Of a stretch of 64,000 nucleotides of DNA, positions 29,731 to 38,302 are shown piece by piece. The notes below the pieces were generated by a model. The model did no database searches. It was given only the letters and a program-made list of their open reading frames with translations, and was not told where the DNA came from. Made by a program: the position numbers and the translations under genes. The stretch lies in the NCBI RefSeq assembly GCF_023100805.1, contig NZ_CP095855.1, positions 4,877,001-4,941,000 of the forward strand, read 5' to 3'. Position 1 is the stretch's first letter; every line of letters starts with the position of its first letter. Origin of the DNA: Chitinophaga filiformis. Its GTDB lineage: Bacteria; Bacteroidota; Bacteroidia; Chitinophagales; Chitinophagaceae.

Positions 29731-30028
29731 TCGCGTTTCCTACAATAGCATTCAGGGGCTATTGCAATGGCTGGCCGCTAAGGGCTCGCCCCTGATGACG
29801 TTACCGGTTATTGAATTGGACCTTAAGCGTAAACAAGGTTACTGGTTGTTGATTTGGAAGACGGGGGCTTAAATGTTGGCAAGGTTAACGGCTACAGCCC
29901 GGGGTCCCACCTGAAACCGCGACAAACTGCAACACGCCAAGAAACCGCCAATCAAAACCGCAAATATTACAAGCATAAATAAGCGCATAACTCGTACCTT
30001 CAATACAGCGAACTAACTGGGATAACAT
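29731..30028 (+). other. 298-bp intergenic region before the two-component system
   Basis: No convincing gene is present. A 7-bp inverted pair flanks 29755-29797 (CAGGGGC with GCCCCTG), without a T-tract. TACCTTCA shortly before the regulator start is a weak match to a -7 box. Confidence 0.3.
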
Positions 30029-30715
30029 ATGCAACGCATACTCGTAGTAGAAGACGAAATCAAAGTGGCTAATACCGTAAAAAAGGGTTTAGAGGAAAAC
30101 GGCTTTGAAGTAGACGTTGCCTATGACGGCAGAATGGGCAAAAGCCTCGGCGCCAGTAATAACTACGACCTGGTGATACTGGACCTGAACCTACCCCACG
30201 CCAACGGCTACGAAGTATGTGAGGTGATCCGCCGGAAAAATAACGCCATCCCTATCATTATGCTCACCGCTCTCGGCGGCATGGACGACAAGATGCAGGC
30301 GTTTGAACTCGGAGCTGACGACTACCTGGTCAAACCCTTCGACTTCCGGGAGCTGATGGCCCGCATCAGGGTATTCCTGAAACGTGCAGGTTCTGAAGTA
30401 CAGGAAAATACACAATATAAGATCGTGATCGGCGACCTGGAGATAGACCGGGAGAAGAAGGAAGTAACCAGGGCCGGTAAAAAGATCGCGTTGACCGCAA
30501 AGGAATACCAGCTGCTGGAATTCCTTGCCCTGCACAAAGGGAAAGTGATCTCTAAACTGGTGATCGCCGAAAAGGTATGGGATATAGACTTTGATACCGG
30601 TACCAACGTAATAGAAGTATATATGAACTTCCTGCGGAAGAAGATCGACAAAGACTTTGATAATAAGCTGCTCCATACAAAAACAGGAATGGGATATTAC
30701 CTTGCCGAAGAGTGA
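30029..30715 (+). CDS. OmpR-family response regulator
   Basis: The 228-residue regulator has a receiver domain (acidic VVEDE, phospho-acceptor D52 in VILDLNLPHANG, Lys in LVKPFDF) and an OmpR/PhoB winged-helix DNA-binding domain (about 130-228, ALTAKEYQLLEFL, GTNVIEVYMNFLRKKID). The kinase gene overlaps its stop by 4 nt, so the two are translated together. Candidate target sites are the TTAA-type direct repeats upstream of the mini-adaptor and the efflux operon. Confidence 0.93.
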   Translation: MQRILVVEDEIKVANTVKKGLEENGFEVDVAYDGRMGKSLGASNNYDLVILDLNLPHANGYEVCEVIRRKNNAIPIIMLTALGGMDDKMQAFELGADDYLVKPFDFRELMARIRVFLKRAGSEVQENTQYKIVIGDLEIDREKKEVTRAGKKIALTAKEYQLLEFLALHKGKVISKLVIAEKVWDIDFDTGTNVIEVYMNFLRKKIDKDFDNKLLHTKTGMGYYLAEE

Positions 30716-32115
30716 AGATCAAGTATAAAATAGCGCTCTCCTATTCTATTTCAGCATTCGTACTGCTGAACACTTTCGCCATCCTGGCATACTATTTCTC
30801 TGCACAGTCCCGTAAGGCGGAATACCTGGAACGCCTGGAATACCGGGCCCGTTCCATTGCCAACGTGATCATTGAAGATGACCGCGTAAAAGTAGACCTG
30901 CTGCGGAAACTGGATAAAACTACCTTTCAGGACCTGTATAAAGAAACCATCCTGGTTTACGACCCGGCTTACGACCTGCTGTATTCCAATATAAAAGATA
31001 CGGCTATCCGTACCTCCCGCCACCTGCTGGATTATATCAAAAAGTACGGCGAGTATAGCCATGAGCGTGATAACGGTGAGCTGGTAGGCGTATATTATAC
31101 GGAGGGGAAGGTCTCAGTGATCGTACTGGTCACTTCCTTTGATAAATATGGCTTTCAGAACCTGCAGAACCTGCGGCAGATCCTCATCATTGAGATCATC
31201 GTAGCGGTCATATTACTGGTGGTGGTCGGCTACTTCTTTGCCAAAAGAATGGTGCAACCCATTGACAATCTTGTAGGACAGGTACAGACCATCAACGCCA
31301 ACAACCTCCAGGGCATGACAGTAGACGCCAAAGGAAGGGATGAAATTGCCCAGTTGGGAGCCAATTTCAATACCATGCTGAAACGCCTGAGCAATGCCTT
31401 TGACCTGCAAAAGAGCTTTGTAAGCAATGCCTCGCACGAGCTGAGAACGCCGCTGGCATCTATCATCAGCCAGTTACAGGTAGCATTGTCCAAGGAAAGA
31501 AGTAAAGAGGTATACCAGGATACCCTAACCTCCGTACTGGAAGATGCCCAGCACCTGTCAGACCTGAGCAACGGACTGTTACAGCTGGCACAGTCAGGAC
31601 TGGACGAGCAGCAGTTTGTCTTCACGGAGGTAAGGATAGATGAACTCCTGCTGGAAATGGGCAACCTGATCAAACTGAAGCATGCACCCGCCGGCCCTGG
31701 TGCAGAACCACATAAATCCCCCCGGGTGGATATCCGTTTCCTCAAAGTGCCGGAACTGGATACAGAACTGATCTGTGAGGGGAATGAAAGCCTCCTGAAA
31801 GTACTCTTCCTGAACCTGCTGGACAATGCACTGAAGTTCTCTTCAGACAATACCACCTACGTCACCATCGACTTTACCCCGGCCAGTATCCAGGTACAGG
31901 TAAGAGATAATGGCATGGGCATAGCCCCCGAAGACCTGGAGAAGATCTTTGAACCCTTTTACAGGGGCGCCAATTCCCACCAGGTACGTGGCCATGGCCT
32001 GGGACTTTCCATCTGCAAAAGGATCGTCGTGTTGCATAAAGGCCAGATCTCTGTCGCATCTATAGAGGGACAGGGCACCACTTTTACCGTCGTTTTACCG
32101 CACAGGCATCAATAA
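30712..32115 (+). CDS. Membrane sensor histidine kinase
   Basis: The 467-residue kinase starts at a GTG that overlaps the regulator stop (GTGA). It has TM1 (about 8-30), a periplasmic sensor region of about 125 residues, TM2 (157-176), HAMP (about 177-230), HisKA with SHELRTP (H242) and HATPase (LFLNLLDNALKF, DNGMGIAPED, GHGLGLSICKRI). The layout is that of CusS/BaeS-type kinases. Together with the regulator and nearby adaptor this suggests sensing of a periplasmic stress or metal. Confidence 0.92.
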   Translation: MKIKYKIALSYSISAFVLLNTFAILAYYFSAQSRKAEYLERLEYRARSIANVIIEDDRVKVDLLRKLDKTTFQDLYKETILVYDPAYDLLYSNIKDTAIRTSRHLLDYIKKYGEYSHERDNGELVGVYYTEGKVSVIVLVTSFDKYGFQNLQNLRQILIIEIIVAVILLVVVGYFFAKRMVQPIDNLVGQVQTINANNLQGMTVDAKGRDEIAQLGANFNTMLKRLSNAFDLQKSFVSNASHELRTPLASIISQLQVALSKERSKEVYQDTLTSVLEDAQHLSDLSNGLLQLAQSGLDEQQFVFTEVRIDELLLEMGNLIKLKHAPAGPGAEPHKSPRVDIRFLKVPELDTELICEGNESLLKVLFLNLLDNALKFSSDNTTYVTIDFTPASIQVQVRDNGMGIAPEDLEKIFEPFYRGANSHQVRGHGLGLSICKRIVVLHKGQISVASIEGQGTTFTVVLPHRHQ

Positions 32116-32144
32116 GATGTCTATTCCCAGCACATTTTAATGAC

Positions 32145-32173
32145 TTTTTAATTGTCTTTAAAGCCCTCTTTAA
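32145..32173 (+). promoter_or_regulatory. TTTAA direct repeats upstream of the mini-adaptor gene
   Basis: TTTTTAA (32145-32151), TCTTTAA (32155-32161) and TCTTTAA (32167-32173) are spaced 10 and 12 bp apart on one strand, about one helical turn. This is the layout of OmpR-family operators (compare PmrA/BasR-type TTAA boxes). They lie 40 bp before the ATG at 32213, right after the two-component genes. Confidence 0.45.
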
Positions 32174-32212
32174 GTAGGATTGCGGAGCTTTGCCTTAATT
32201 CTGAAATACGTC

Positions 32213-32878
32213 ATGAAATGCATCTCCTTCATCCTCGTCTTATTTGTTGCCAGCCTATGCCTGACTGCATGTAAGCACCCGGAGATTGATGGAGGCGCCC
32301 AGAAGAAGACGTTCGTGCTGAGCGATACAATGTTGAAAACGATCAGGATAGATACCGCCAGTCTGAAACCCATACAAAAGGAGTTACAGCTGCCGGGCAG
32401 AATAGTCCGGAACAAGTGGAATGCCCGCAAGACAGATGTACTGATAGATGTTGCAAAGGCTGATCTGAAAAATGTGAAAGAGGGTAATGAAGCAGAGATC
32501 ATTACAGCAAGCCTTCCCGAAAAAGTGTTCTATGGAAAAGTGGAGACCGTCTATCCGCCGAAGGATTCATCAGCCGGACGGCTGTATATACTGCTGACCG
32601 CCCCCGAAGCATGGCTGAAACCAGAGATGAAGGCATCAGTGATCGTTCACTGCAGCGCCGGCGATGACATGGTAGCCATACCGGAAACAGCCGTCATAGC
32701 AGACCATAGTAAGAATTTCGTACTGGTATTTAAAGATAAATATAATATCCAGGTAAGGGAAGTACAAACGTACACGACTACCGGTGATATTATTTATATC
32801 CTCAGAGGACTGAATGTGGGTGAAAACGTCATATCTGCACATCAGCAACAGATATACGAAGCACTGAGTGATAATTAA
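32213..32878 (+). CDS. Miniature CusB/HlyD-like RND adaptor lipoprotein lacking the alpha-hairpin
   Basis: The 221-residue protein starts at the ATG at 32213 (a TTG further up lacks a signal peptide fit) and has a lipobox with Cys20 (CLTAC). The N-terminal part resembles the first strands of CusB-like adaptors (FVLSDTMLKTIRIDT, LQLPGRIV). It then jumps to the beta-barrel region (KVFYGKVETVYPP, WLKPEMKASVIVH) and membrane-proximal domain (VAIPETAVI, NFVLVFKDKYNIQVREV, GLNVGENVISAHQQQIYEAL). The lipoyl domain and alpha-hairpin that contact TolC are missing, while the full adaptor in the 43.5-kb operon keeps them. It may be a regulator or metal chaperone for the efflux system; function unknown. 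Confidence 0.8.
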   Translation: MKCISFILVLFVASLCLTACKHPEIDGGAQKKTFVLSDTMLKTIRIDTASLKPIQKELQLPGRIVRNKWNARKTDVLIDVAKADLKNVKEGNEAEIITASLPEKVFYGKVETVYPPKDSSAGRLYILLTAPEAWLKPEMKASVIVHCSAGDDMVAIPETAVIADHSKNFVLVFKDKYNIQVREVQTYTTTGDIIYILRGLNVGENVISAHQQQIYEALSDN

Positions 32879-32988
32879 CGCTGATCAATAGGGTTTTAGT
32901 TCGCATATAGGTTGATAGAATGGACATGCTACGCGCAGCTCTTACAGGTGTTTACATTTGTTTGAACTGTTCTACATGCTCAATTACT

Positions 32989-33028
32989 CCGCCCCGCCGC
33001 AGAAGAAACAACGCGGGGCGGTTTTTTT
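32989..33028 (+). terminator. Intrinsic terminator
   Basis: A 9-bp GC-rich stem (32989-32997 with 33013-33021), a 15-nt loop and a run of seven T residues. It lies 110 bp after the mini-adaptor stop and probably ends the two-component/adaptor transcript. Confidence 0.8.
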
Positions 33029-33128
33029 ATTTTACCGGTGCATATTCGTCCAGGGAGGCAAAAACACATTACCGGTGCGTGTTACAAACGTGTTCTGTAT
33101 GCGAAAATGCGTTATGGGGTATATACAT

Positions 33129-33193
33129 CCCCGGGGTCGAAAACCCCGGACTACAAACACACGGCTCCTGACGGAGCCGATTGACGTTTTGTT
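33129..33193. repeat. Dispersed two-hairpin element, copy 1
   Basis: Hairpin 1 pairs 33131-33136 with 33144-33149; the linker ACTACAAACA follows; hairpin 2 is CGGCTCC-TGAC-GGAGCCG (33162-33179); the tail contains GACGTTTTGTT. The same order occurs in the 41.2- and 41.4-kb copies. In hairpin 2 the third pair is G-C here but A-T there, a compensatory change. Confidence 0.7.
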
Positions 33194-33280
33194 AGTATAC
33201 GCATTTCCGGGTTGCATGATTACAACAAGCGCAAACAAAATGCTGTTCCCCGGTTTCCCGGTATTCAATTTGAAAATCTG

Positions 33281-34324
33281 TTATTGTACTTTATCTTTTC
33301 CCAGCCTGGGTCTTAACCTTTGCTTGGATTTATTGAAGAACATCGTTCCTTTATCTACTCCTTTCCGCATTTGCTCCTGTTCTTCCGGCGACATCTGCAC
33401 CACTGTATGGCACTCGTCACTGCAGGTACCTTCGTATTTGGCAGCGCATTCGTCGCACTGGATGAACAACAGGTGACAACCATCGTTCTTACAGTTAGTA
33501 TGCGTATCGCAGGGCTTACCGCACTGATGACACTGGGCAATCACTTCGTCTGTAATGCGCTCTCCCAGCCTGTCGTCAAACACGAAGTTCTTTCCTTTGA
33601 ACTTCAGTGGAAGCCCCTGGGCTTTTGCCTTGTTGGTATATTCAATAATACCGCCTTCCAGGTGGAATACATTTTTGAAACCATTGTGCAGCATATACGC
33701 GGATGCTTTTTCACAACGGATGCCACCGGTGCAGTACATCACGATATTCTTATCCTTCTTGTCTTTCAGCATATCAACCGCCATAGGCAGTTGCTCACGG
33801 AAGGTATCAGAAGGTACTTCTATAGCATTTTCGAAATGGCCTACTTCATATTCGTAGTGATTGCGCATGTCCACTACAATTGTATCAGGATCCTCAGTCA
33901 GCTCGTTGAAGCTTTTGGCATCGAGGTACTTACCCTTTGTCGACATGTCGAAAGTGGGATCCTCAATACCGTCGGCCACGATCTTTTCGCGGACCTTGAT
34001 CTTCAGCACCCAGAAGGATTTGCCATCATCGTCCACAGCGATATTCAAACGTATGCCGTTGAGGAACGGATAAGAATAAAGGGTGTCCCTGAAAGCGTCG
34101 AAATTGTGTTCGGGAATGCTGACCTGTGCATTGATACCTTCATGGGCTACGTAGATGCGCCCAAATACGCCCAGGGTGTAGAGCCGCTGGTATAATTCGT
34201 CACGGAAAGCGTTGGGATCTTCGATCTTTGCGTACTGGTAGAATGATGTAGTAACGCGTCGAAATGTCTCTGCTGCCAGCCGAACCTTCAGTTCAGCTGC
34301 AGATACTCTGTTGTGTAATGCCAT
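33281..34324 (-). CDS. trhO: tRNA uridine(34) hydroxylase, rhodanese-like (TrhO/YceA)
   Basis: TrhO enzymes perform O2-dependent 5-hydroxylation of U34 in tRNAs. The 347-residue protein (E. coli YceA is about 350) has an N-terminal domain (GRIYVAHEGINAQVS), a rhodanese domain (VVDMRNHYEYEVGHF) with CTGGIRCEK (C198, C204) and a C-terminal Cys-rich zinc-like part (CHQCGKPCDTHTNC, CDECAAKY, CSDEC). All family motifs are present. It stands alone between a hairpin-rich spacer and the dispersed repeat. Confidence 0.92.
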   Translation of the reverse strand: MALHNRVSAAELKVRLAAETFRRVTTSFYQYAKIEDPNAFRDELYQRLYTLGVFGRIYVAHEGINAQVSIPEHNFDAFRDTLYSYPFLNGIRLNIAVDDDGKSFWVLKIKVREKIVADGIEDPTFDMSTKGKYLDAKSFNELTEDPDTIVVDMRNHYEYEVGHFENAIEVPSDTFREQLPMAVDMLKDKKDKNIVMYCTGGIRCEKASAYMLHNGFKNVFHLEGGIIEYTNKAKAQGLPLKFKGKNFVFDDRLGERITDEVIAQCHQCGKPCDTHTNCKNDGCHLLFIQCDECAAKYEGTCSDECHTVVQMSPEEQEQMRKGVDKGTMFFNKSKQRLRPRLGKDKVQ

Positions 34325-34400
34325 TTTGCGTAAAGAAATTTTAAGAACACTTGCCTTGTGAGCAAAATTTCAGTTTTTCGCCTTGCCAAACAATGAGCTG

Positions 34401-34443
34401 CATCAGTCATCCTAAAAAAAGTCAGACTTTTTGCTGACTGATG
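34401..34443. repeat. Nested palindrome downstream of a small membrane protein gene
   Basis: Outer 9-bp arms (34401-34409 and 34435-34443) enclose an inner palindrome with 8-bp arms around one base (AAAAAGTC-A-GACTTTTT). On the minus strand the inner hairpin ends in a T-run, so it may terminate the small gene at 34487-34699. Confidence 0.5.
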
Positions 34444-34486
34444 TCACTTTTTCAGCTGGCCAGGCGGCGCAAAGGTAGTAAAATTC

Positions 34487-34699
34487 TCAGAGTTCTCCCT
34501 GCCAGGTCTCCGTCTCCCTGGACCACTCGTACAAAATAGTGGTCAGATAATACGCCGTAGCACTGATAATCAACACATAACCGGCAAACCCGACAGTGAG
34601 GTATTCAGGCAGGCCATTCCAGTCATTCACTTCTGCCACATAGGCCAGGGTTGCCATTAAAATACCAAGAATGAAAGCAATCATTGCAATTCTCTTCAT
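34487..34699 (-). CDS. Small two-helix membrane protein
   Basis: The 70-residue hypothetical protein has two predicted membrane helices (about 4-24 and 36-58) joined by a short loop with NDWNGLPEY, and a charged C-terminus. ATG start, no recognised family. The frame is well separated from neighbours and is followed by a terminator-like palindrome. Confidence 0.6.
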   Translation of the reverse strand: MKRIAMIAFILGILMATLAYVAEVNDWNGLPEYLTVGFAGYVLIISATAYYLTTILYEWSRETETWQGEL

Positions 34700-34942
34700 G
34701 AGGGATAGTTTAATTAGAGATCACATGAAAATGTTATACGATACACAGGTAAACTGGCTCAAAATATGATTTACTCTTACTACAACGTGTGGCATAGGGA
34801 AATTGTTCAGGAAACTTTGAACATATCCCAACCTTTATAACTATTTGATTATTATTGTATATAAAATAATGATAAGACTTGGCATCCTTTTTGAAATTAA
34901 GGTATCGGACAAGCAAATCAGATTAACCCAAAAATGTGAATT
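34700..34942. other. AT-rich intergenic region between divergent small genes
   Basis: These 243 bp hold no supported gene. A 60-codon minus-strand frame (34734-34916) has no recognisable features. No complete TTTG/TAnnTTTG promoter is visible. Confidence 0.3.
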
Positions 34943-35065
34943 ATGAGTACAGTTTTTCTCTACATCCTTTATTTTATAGTCGGTTTATGGATCTACCGCT
35001 TACTTGCTTATTTCTATGACCGTGATCCCAAAGAAAGCTATAGAGCAAGGAAGCAAAGATCTTAG
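34943..35065 (+). CDS. 40-residue single-helix membrane protein
   Basis: The frame from the ATG at 34943 to the TAG at 35065 encodes 40 residues: a hydrophobic helix (residues 4-24) followed by a charged tail (YDRDPKESYRARKQRS). A strong terminator starts 9 bp after the stop and serves the plus strand only, which supports a real transcript. The function is unknown. Confidence 0.6.
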   Translation: MSTVFLYILYFIVGLWIYRLLAYFYDRDPKESYRARKQRS

Positions 35066-35073
35066 GCAAGCAG

Positions 35074-35104
35074 GGGAAAGTCAGAGCGGCTTTCCCTTTT
35101 TTTA
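35074..35104 (+). terminator. Intrinsic terminator of the 40-residue protein gene
   Basis: The 7-bp stem GGGAAAG/CTTTCCC (35074-35080 with 35090-35096) has a 9-nt loop and seven T residues. The T-run overlaps the stop codon of the convergent DUF5686 gene. Confidence 0.85.
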
Positions 35105-37651
35105 TTGCACCGTTTCATCCTGTTGTGGTCTTACCAGGCCTCCAAATAATCCCCCGAAACCGACCCTTACGCCGATCCGGGTATCGTCTTTACTCTGATA
35201 TCCTGCAATTACATCAACGCGGATCACTTTCAGAATATTTTCCAATCCTGCAAAAACTTCCACGTAATTATTATCCCGGTTCACATAAAAAGCATTTGAT
35301 CCTGCCACAAGGTTCCATTTCAAACGATTGAATAATGGTATCTTGTTGGTCAGCAAGCCGTTAAAGTGATGTTCCACATTCGCCGTTCCGTACAGGGAGG
35401 ATGTATTGCTATACCTGTAATAGGGCGCCAGCTGGAAGCTGTTCAGGTATTTGATATTATAAAAAGTCTGGTTGCCGTTAAAATGCTGGAAATCGGGTAT
35501 ATCCACATGTTGACTATTGAGGAAGCCGCCCACCCCAAAACGGTACTGAAATTCCCCGAAAAGTTTCAGGTTGACATTATCCCGCACTTCGAAGTTCCAT
35601 TTGTCGAAATTAGCGTCGCTACCCGCGATGTCAGGAATACCCTTGCTGTACCCTACGCGGAAAACCGGGTATTTTGAACCGATAGCCACTTTCCTGTCAG
35701 GCAGCTCTATAAACCTTTGTCCGGGCTGGAAGGAAAATGACAGGTTCAGTACCAATGCCTGGTTTCTGTTGAACGGAATGCCTGCCAGTTCGTAAGGATG
35801 ATTTGGCAGGAAATGTTTGCTGCTGTCTTTCCGGAAACTGTAATCTGTCGTATTCTCCACCGGGATCCTGTCTTCATAAGAGAGCCCCGCCATAATGGTA
35901 GCACTGCTTTCAAAGCGGCGCCTGAAGCGAAGTTCGCCGAACCAGTTCTCATACAGTTTCATATAGTTGTCCTTAAACAACAGGGTATAAAAGATGTTGG
36001 CGACAGGCGAAATAGGATTGTCGCGGTTGAACTGGGAAATGCGCTTCCCTCCTCCTATTGTCCAGGTATTACTGCCATAACGCCCTGCGAGTTTTGCGTC
36101 TTTCGCCCAGGACAGGTAGGTATAGGCATTCAGATGGGTATTACTAAAGCCGTATCTGATGCGGGGAATGATCCGCAGCTCCTGTTTTGCAGGCAGGTCG
36201 AACGTCAGTGTGGGTTCCAGGTTAATGGATATTCCTTCTACAGTATTGTATTCGACCTGCGTCAATAATGACTTCATTTCCAGGAGGTGATAATAAATAC
36301 CGGTATCTCTTTTAAAGTAATATTTATGTTCTACACCACCTGTACTGTAAAGTAGTTTCAGGGGATTAACAGGCTTCTGCCTGCTGCGCAGTGTATCCAG
36401 TCGCCAGGCAGATTGCGCACTGTCTCTGCGATTGCGGGCAATGCTGTCTTTCTTATGAAAGTCCGACACTTCCTCCGGCTCCAGCGGCACGGGGCGTACG
36501 CTGTCCCAATAGGCCAGTTGTTTCCTGTCGAACGCAGTATCATAGCGCATGATGGTCCGGTCGAAATACCTCTTCGGGAAATTGGGCGTGAGGTTATAGT
36601 TGGAGTATACATTCACGAAGCTGCCCACCACGTTGAAGCCAAACTGTTTGATGCTTACGTTGATGACCTGGTCTTTCGTACGCCACACGTCTGCATTCAC
36701 AGGTACATGTATCTGGGTGATATGCAGTGTATCCATGATCTCCAGCTGATATTCCTGTGTCACCATCATATCGACACTGTGAATACGCCAGTCATCGTTC
36801 GTGATAAAAATGTAACCGGAAAACAGCGGCTCGTACTTACGACGGGGGATCACTTTGATCTTATTCACTGTTTTACCGTCGTCCTGGAAAACGCCTTCCA
36901 ACCTGTATTTATAATAGAACAGCGCATTTTCCGCAATGGGTGATATAAAGCCCCGCTTATTGAACTGGGAGACCATTGCGGTCACGTTATTCTCGTAAAA
37001 ATCAATGAAAGCCGGGAAACTGAACCCGAAACCGCCCCCGCTCTGGCGGGCCGACAACACTTCAATCTTCACATCGTCTGGTCTTTTGACAGCTACTTTG
37101 GTGACTGATTCTGACAGGAACAATACACCCCGCTTGTTGGAATCGAGCCCCATATCGTCCAGGTCATCTTTGTTGATCTTCTGGCCCAGGAAACTATTGG
37201 GCATGTCCCGCATCTTAAAAATACCTTTGATATAGTCGTTACAGGTATACTCTTTTACCTGGTCGAGGTAGAATGCGCGCTTTTTAATTGCCTGACGGAT
37301 AATGGCGTATGCGGGATCTTCTCCACCTGATTTTACGACGACTTCTTTGATCTGAAGACTGAGGGGGGCGAGCACAAAATTGATCTCCTGGCCGGCATCC
37401 GTAACCGTTACCTGCTTTTCTTCCTTTTTGTATCCCATATACTGGCAGACCAATATGTAGGTCCCCGCCGGTACATCAAGATGAAACTGGCCGGCTGAAT
37501 TGGTAGTGGTACCGTTGGTCGTTCCCTTAATAAATACGGAGGCGAAAGGCAGTGCTTCCTGCTTTTCATTGGTCACCTTGCCCCGTATGATACCGGCCTG
37601 GGTATGATAGTAAATGAAAAAGAAAACAAAGGCTAGTAAGGTTTTGGGCAT
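35102..37651 (-). CDS. DUF5686 outer-membrane protein with carboxypeptidase-regulatory-like domain
   Basis: The 849-residue protein has a signal peptide (1-19), a CarboxypepD_reg-like beta-sandwich (about 20-105, IRGKVTNEKQEALPFASVFI, YMGYKKEE) and a large DUF5686 region. The latter starts with AYAIIRQAIKKRAFYLDQV and ends in many amphipathic strands typical of an outer-membrane barrel, closing on GVRVGFGGLFGGLV. The family is widespread in Bacteroidota and its function is not established. The gene is apparently monocistronic. Confidence 0.85.
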   Translation of the reverse strand: MPKTLLAFVFFFIYYHTQAGIIRGKVTNEKQEALPFASVFIKGTTNGTTTNSAGQFHLDVPAGTYILVCQYMGYKKEEKQVTVTDAGQEINFVLAPLSLQIKEVVVKSGGEDPAYAIIRQAIKKRAFYLDQVKEYTCNDYIKGIFKMRDMPNSFLGQKINKDDLDDMGLDSNKRGVLFLSESVTKVAVKRPDDVKIEVLSARQSGGGFGFSFPAFIDFYENNVTAMVSQFNKRGFISPIAENALFYYKYRLEGVFQDDGKTVNKIKVIPRRKYEPLFSGYIFITNDDWRIHSVDMMVTQEYQLEIMDTLHITQIHVPVNADVWRTKDQVINVSIKQFGFNVVGSFVNVYSNYNLTPNFPKRYFDRTIMRYDTAFDRKQLAYWDSVRPVPLEPEEVSDFHKKDSIARNRRDSAQSAWRLDTLRSRQKPVNPLKLLYSTGGVEHKYYFKRDTGIYYHLLEMKSLLTQVEYNTVEGISINLEPTLTFDLPAKQELRIIPRIRYGFSNTHLNAYTYLSWAKDAKLAGRYGSNTWTIGGGKRISQFNRDNPISPVANIFYTLLFKDNYMKLYENWFGELRFRRRFESSATIMAGLSYEDRIPVENTTDYSFRKDSSKHFLPNHPYELAGIPFNRNQALVLNLSFSFQPGQRFIELPDRKVAIGSKYPVFRVGYSKGIPDIAGSDANFDKWNFEVRDNVNLKLFGEFQYRFGVGGFLNSQHVDIPDFQHFNGNQTFYNIKYLNSFQLAPYYRYSNTSSLYGTANVEHHFNGLLTNKIPLFNRLKWNLVAGSNAFYVNRDNNYVEVFAGLENILKVIRVDVIAGYQSKDDTRIGVRVGFGGLFGGLVRPQQDETVQ

Positions 37652-37792
37652 ATCGGATATTTATAGGTAATAAGTTCCCGCTCTCCACAGGAAATTTTTA
37701 CCGGATAAATATACTGTTTACGGAGGAACACGCGGGTGTACAGCAGTGCTTTTATTTCAATTTTAACAGGTGGATGATAAAGAGACTGCGAT

Positions 37793-38149
37793 TCAGGCTA
37801 CGGCTTTCTTCTTATAGCGCAGGTAACTGCCAGTCAGTCCGCCGAGACCAGCTACCAGTCCGCCAATAAATGCACTTATCACGCCTATCAGGATAGGGTT
37901 CCTTACTTTGACGATCAGTTCACTCATCCTGTTGGCCAGGATATGGTCATTCTGTATGTCCTTAAAGAAGGCCAGCGCCAGCCATAAGAGGAACACGGCG
38001 ATAAAGCCATTCAGGAAAGAGCGCAGCGGAGGTAATGGTATCAATACAGCTACCAGGAATGCCGCAAGGGCCACGGTCCACCAGGAAATGAAATAACCAC
38101 CCAGGAAACTGAGTACAATGATCAGGATGAAGCGAGGTACAGATTTCAT
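37793..38149 (-). CDS. Small integral membrane protein
   Basis: The 118-residue protein has about four hydrophobic helices (around 5-22, 26-42, 47-63 and 86-108) and ends in a basic tail (LRYKKKAVA). No family is recognised. The start at 38149 gives an N-terminus MKSVPRF directly followed by the first helix. TATCTTTC just upstream is close to a -7 box. Confidence 0.65.
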   Translation of the reverse strand: MKSVPRFILIIVLSFLGGYFISWWTVALAAFLVAVLIPLPPLRSFLNGFIAVFLLWLALAFFKDIQNDHILANRMSELIVKVRNPILIGVISAFIGGLVAGLGGLTGSYLRYKKKAVA

Positions 38150-38189
38150 ATATGGAAAGATAAGAAATATTAAATATTAACGGATCATT

Positions 38190-38245
38190 GGGTTATCACC
38201 CCGGGGCTATAAACACACCGGGAAGCACATACGATGCTTCCCGGT
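38190..38245. repeat. Dispersed two-hairpin element, divergent copy 2
   Basis: GGTTATCACCCCGGG and CTATAAACA match hairpin 1 and the linker of the 41-kb copies. The second hairpin occupies the same place but has an unrelated sequence (ACCGGGAAGCA/TGCTTCCCGGT, 38217-38227 with 38235-38245, 7-nt loop). It lies downstream of metZ and may also act as its terminator. Confidence 0.5.
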
Positions 38246-38302
38246 ATATAAGTCTTTATTTAAACCGTTCCGTAACTGTTTTTAGATGCTCCCGGCAACC
38301 GC

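Noticed and set aside
29681..29872. 63-codon plus-strand frame across the end of the ABC-F gene
   Set aside because: It overlaps the coding end in another frame and the non-overlapping part has no recognised feature.
34734..34916. 60-codon minus-strand frame in the AT-rich spacer
   Set aside because: No domain, no promoter, no terminator, and a composition expected from AT-rich DNA.
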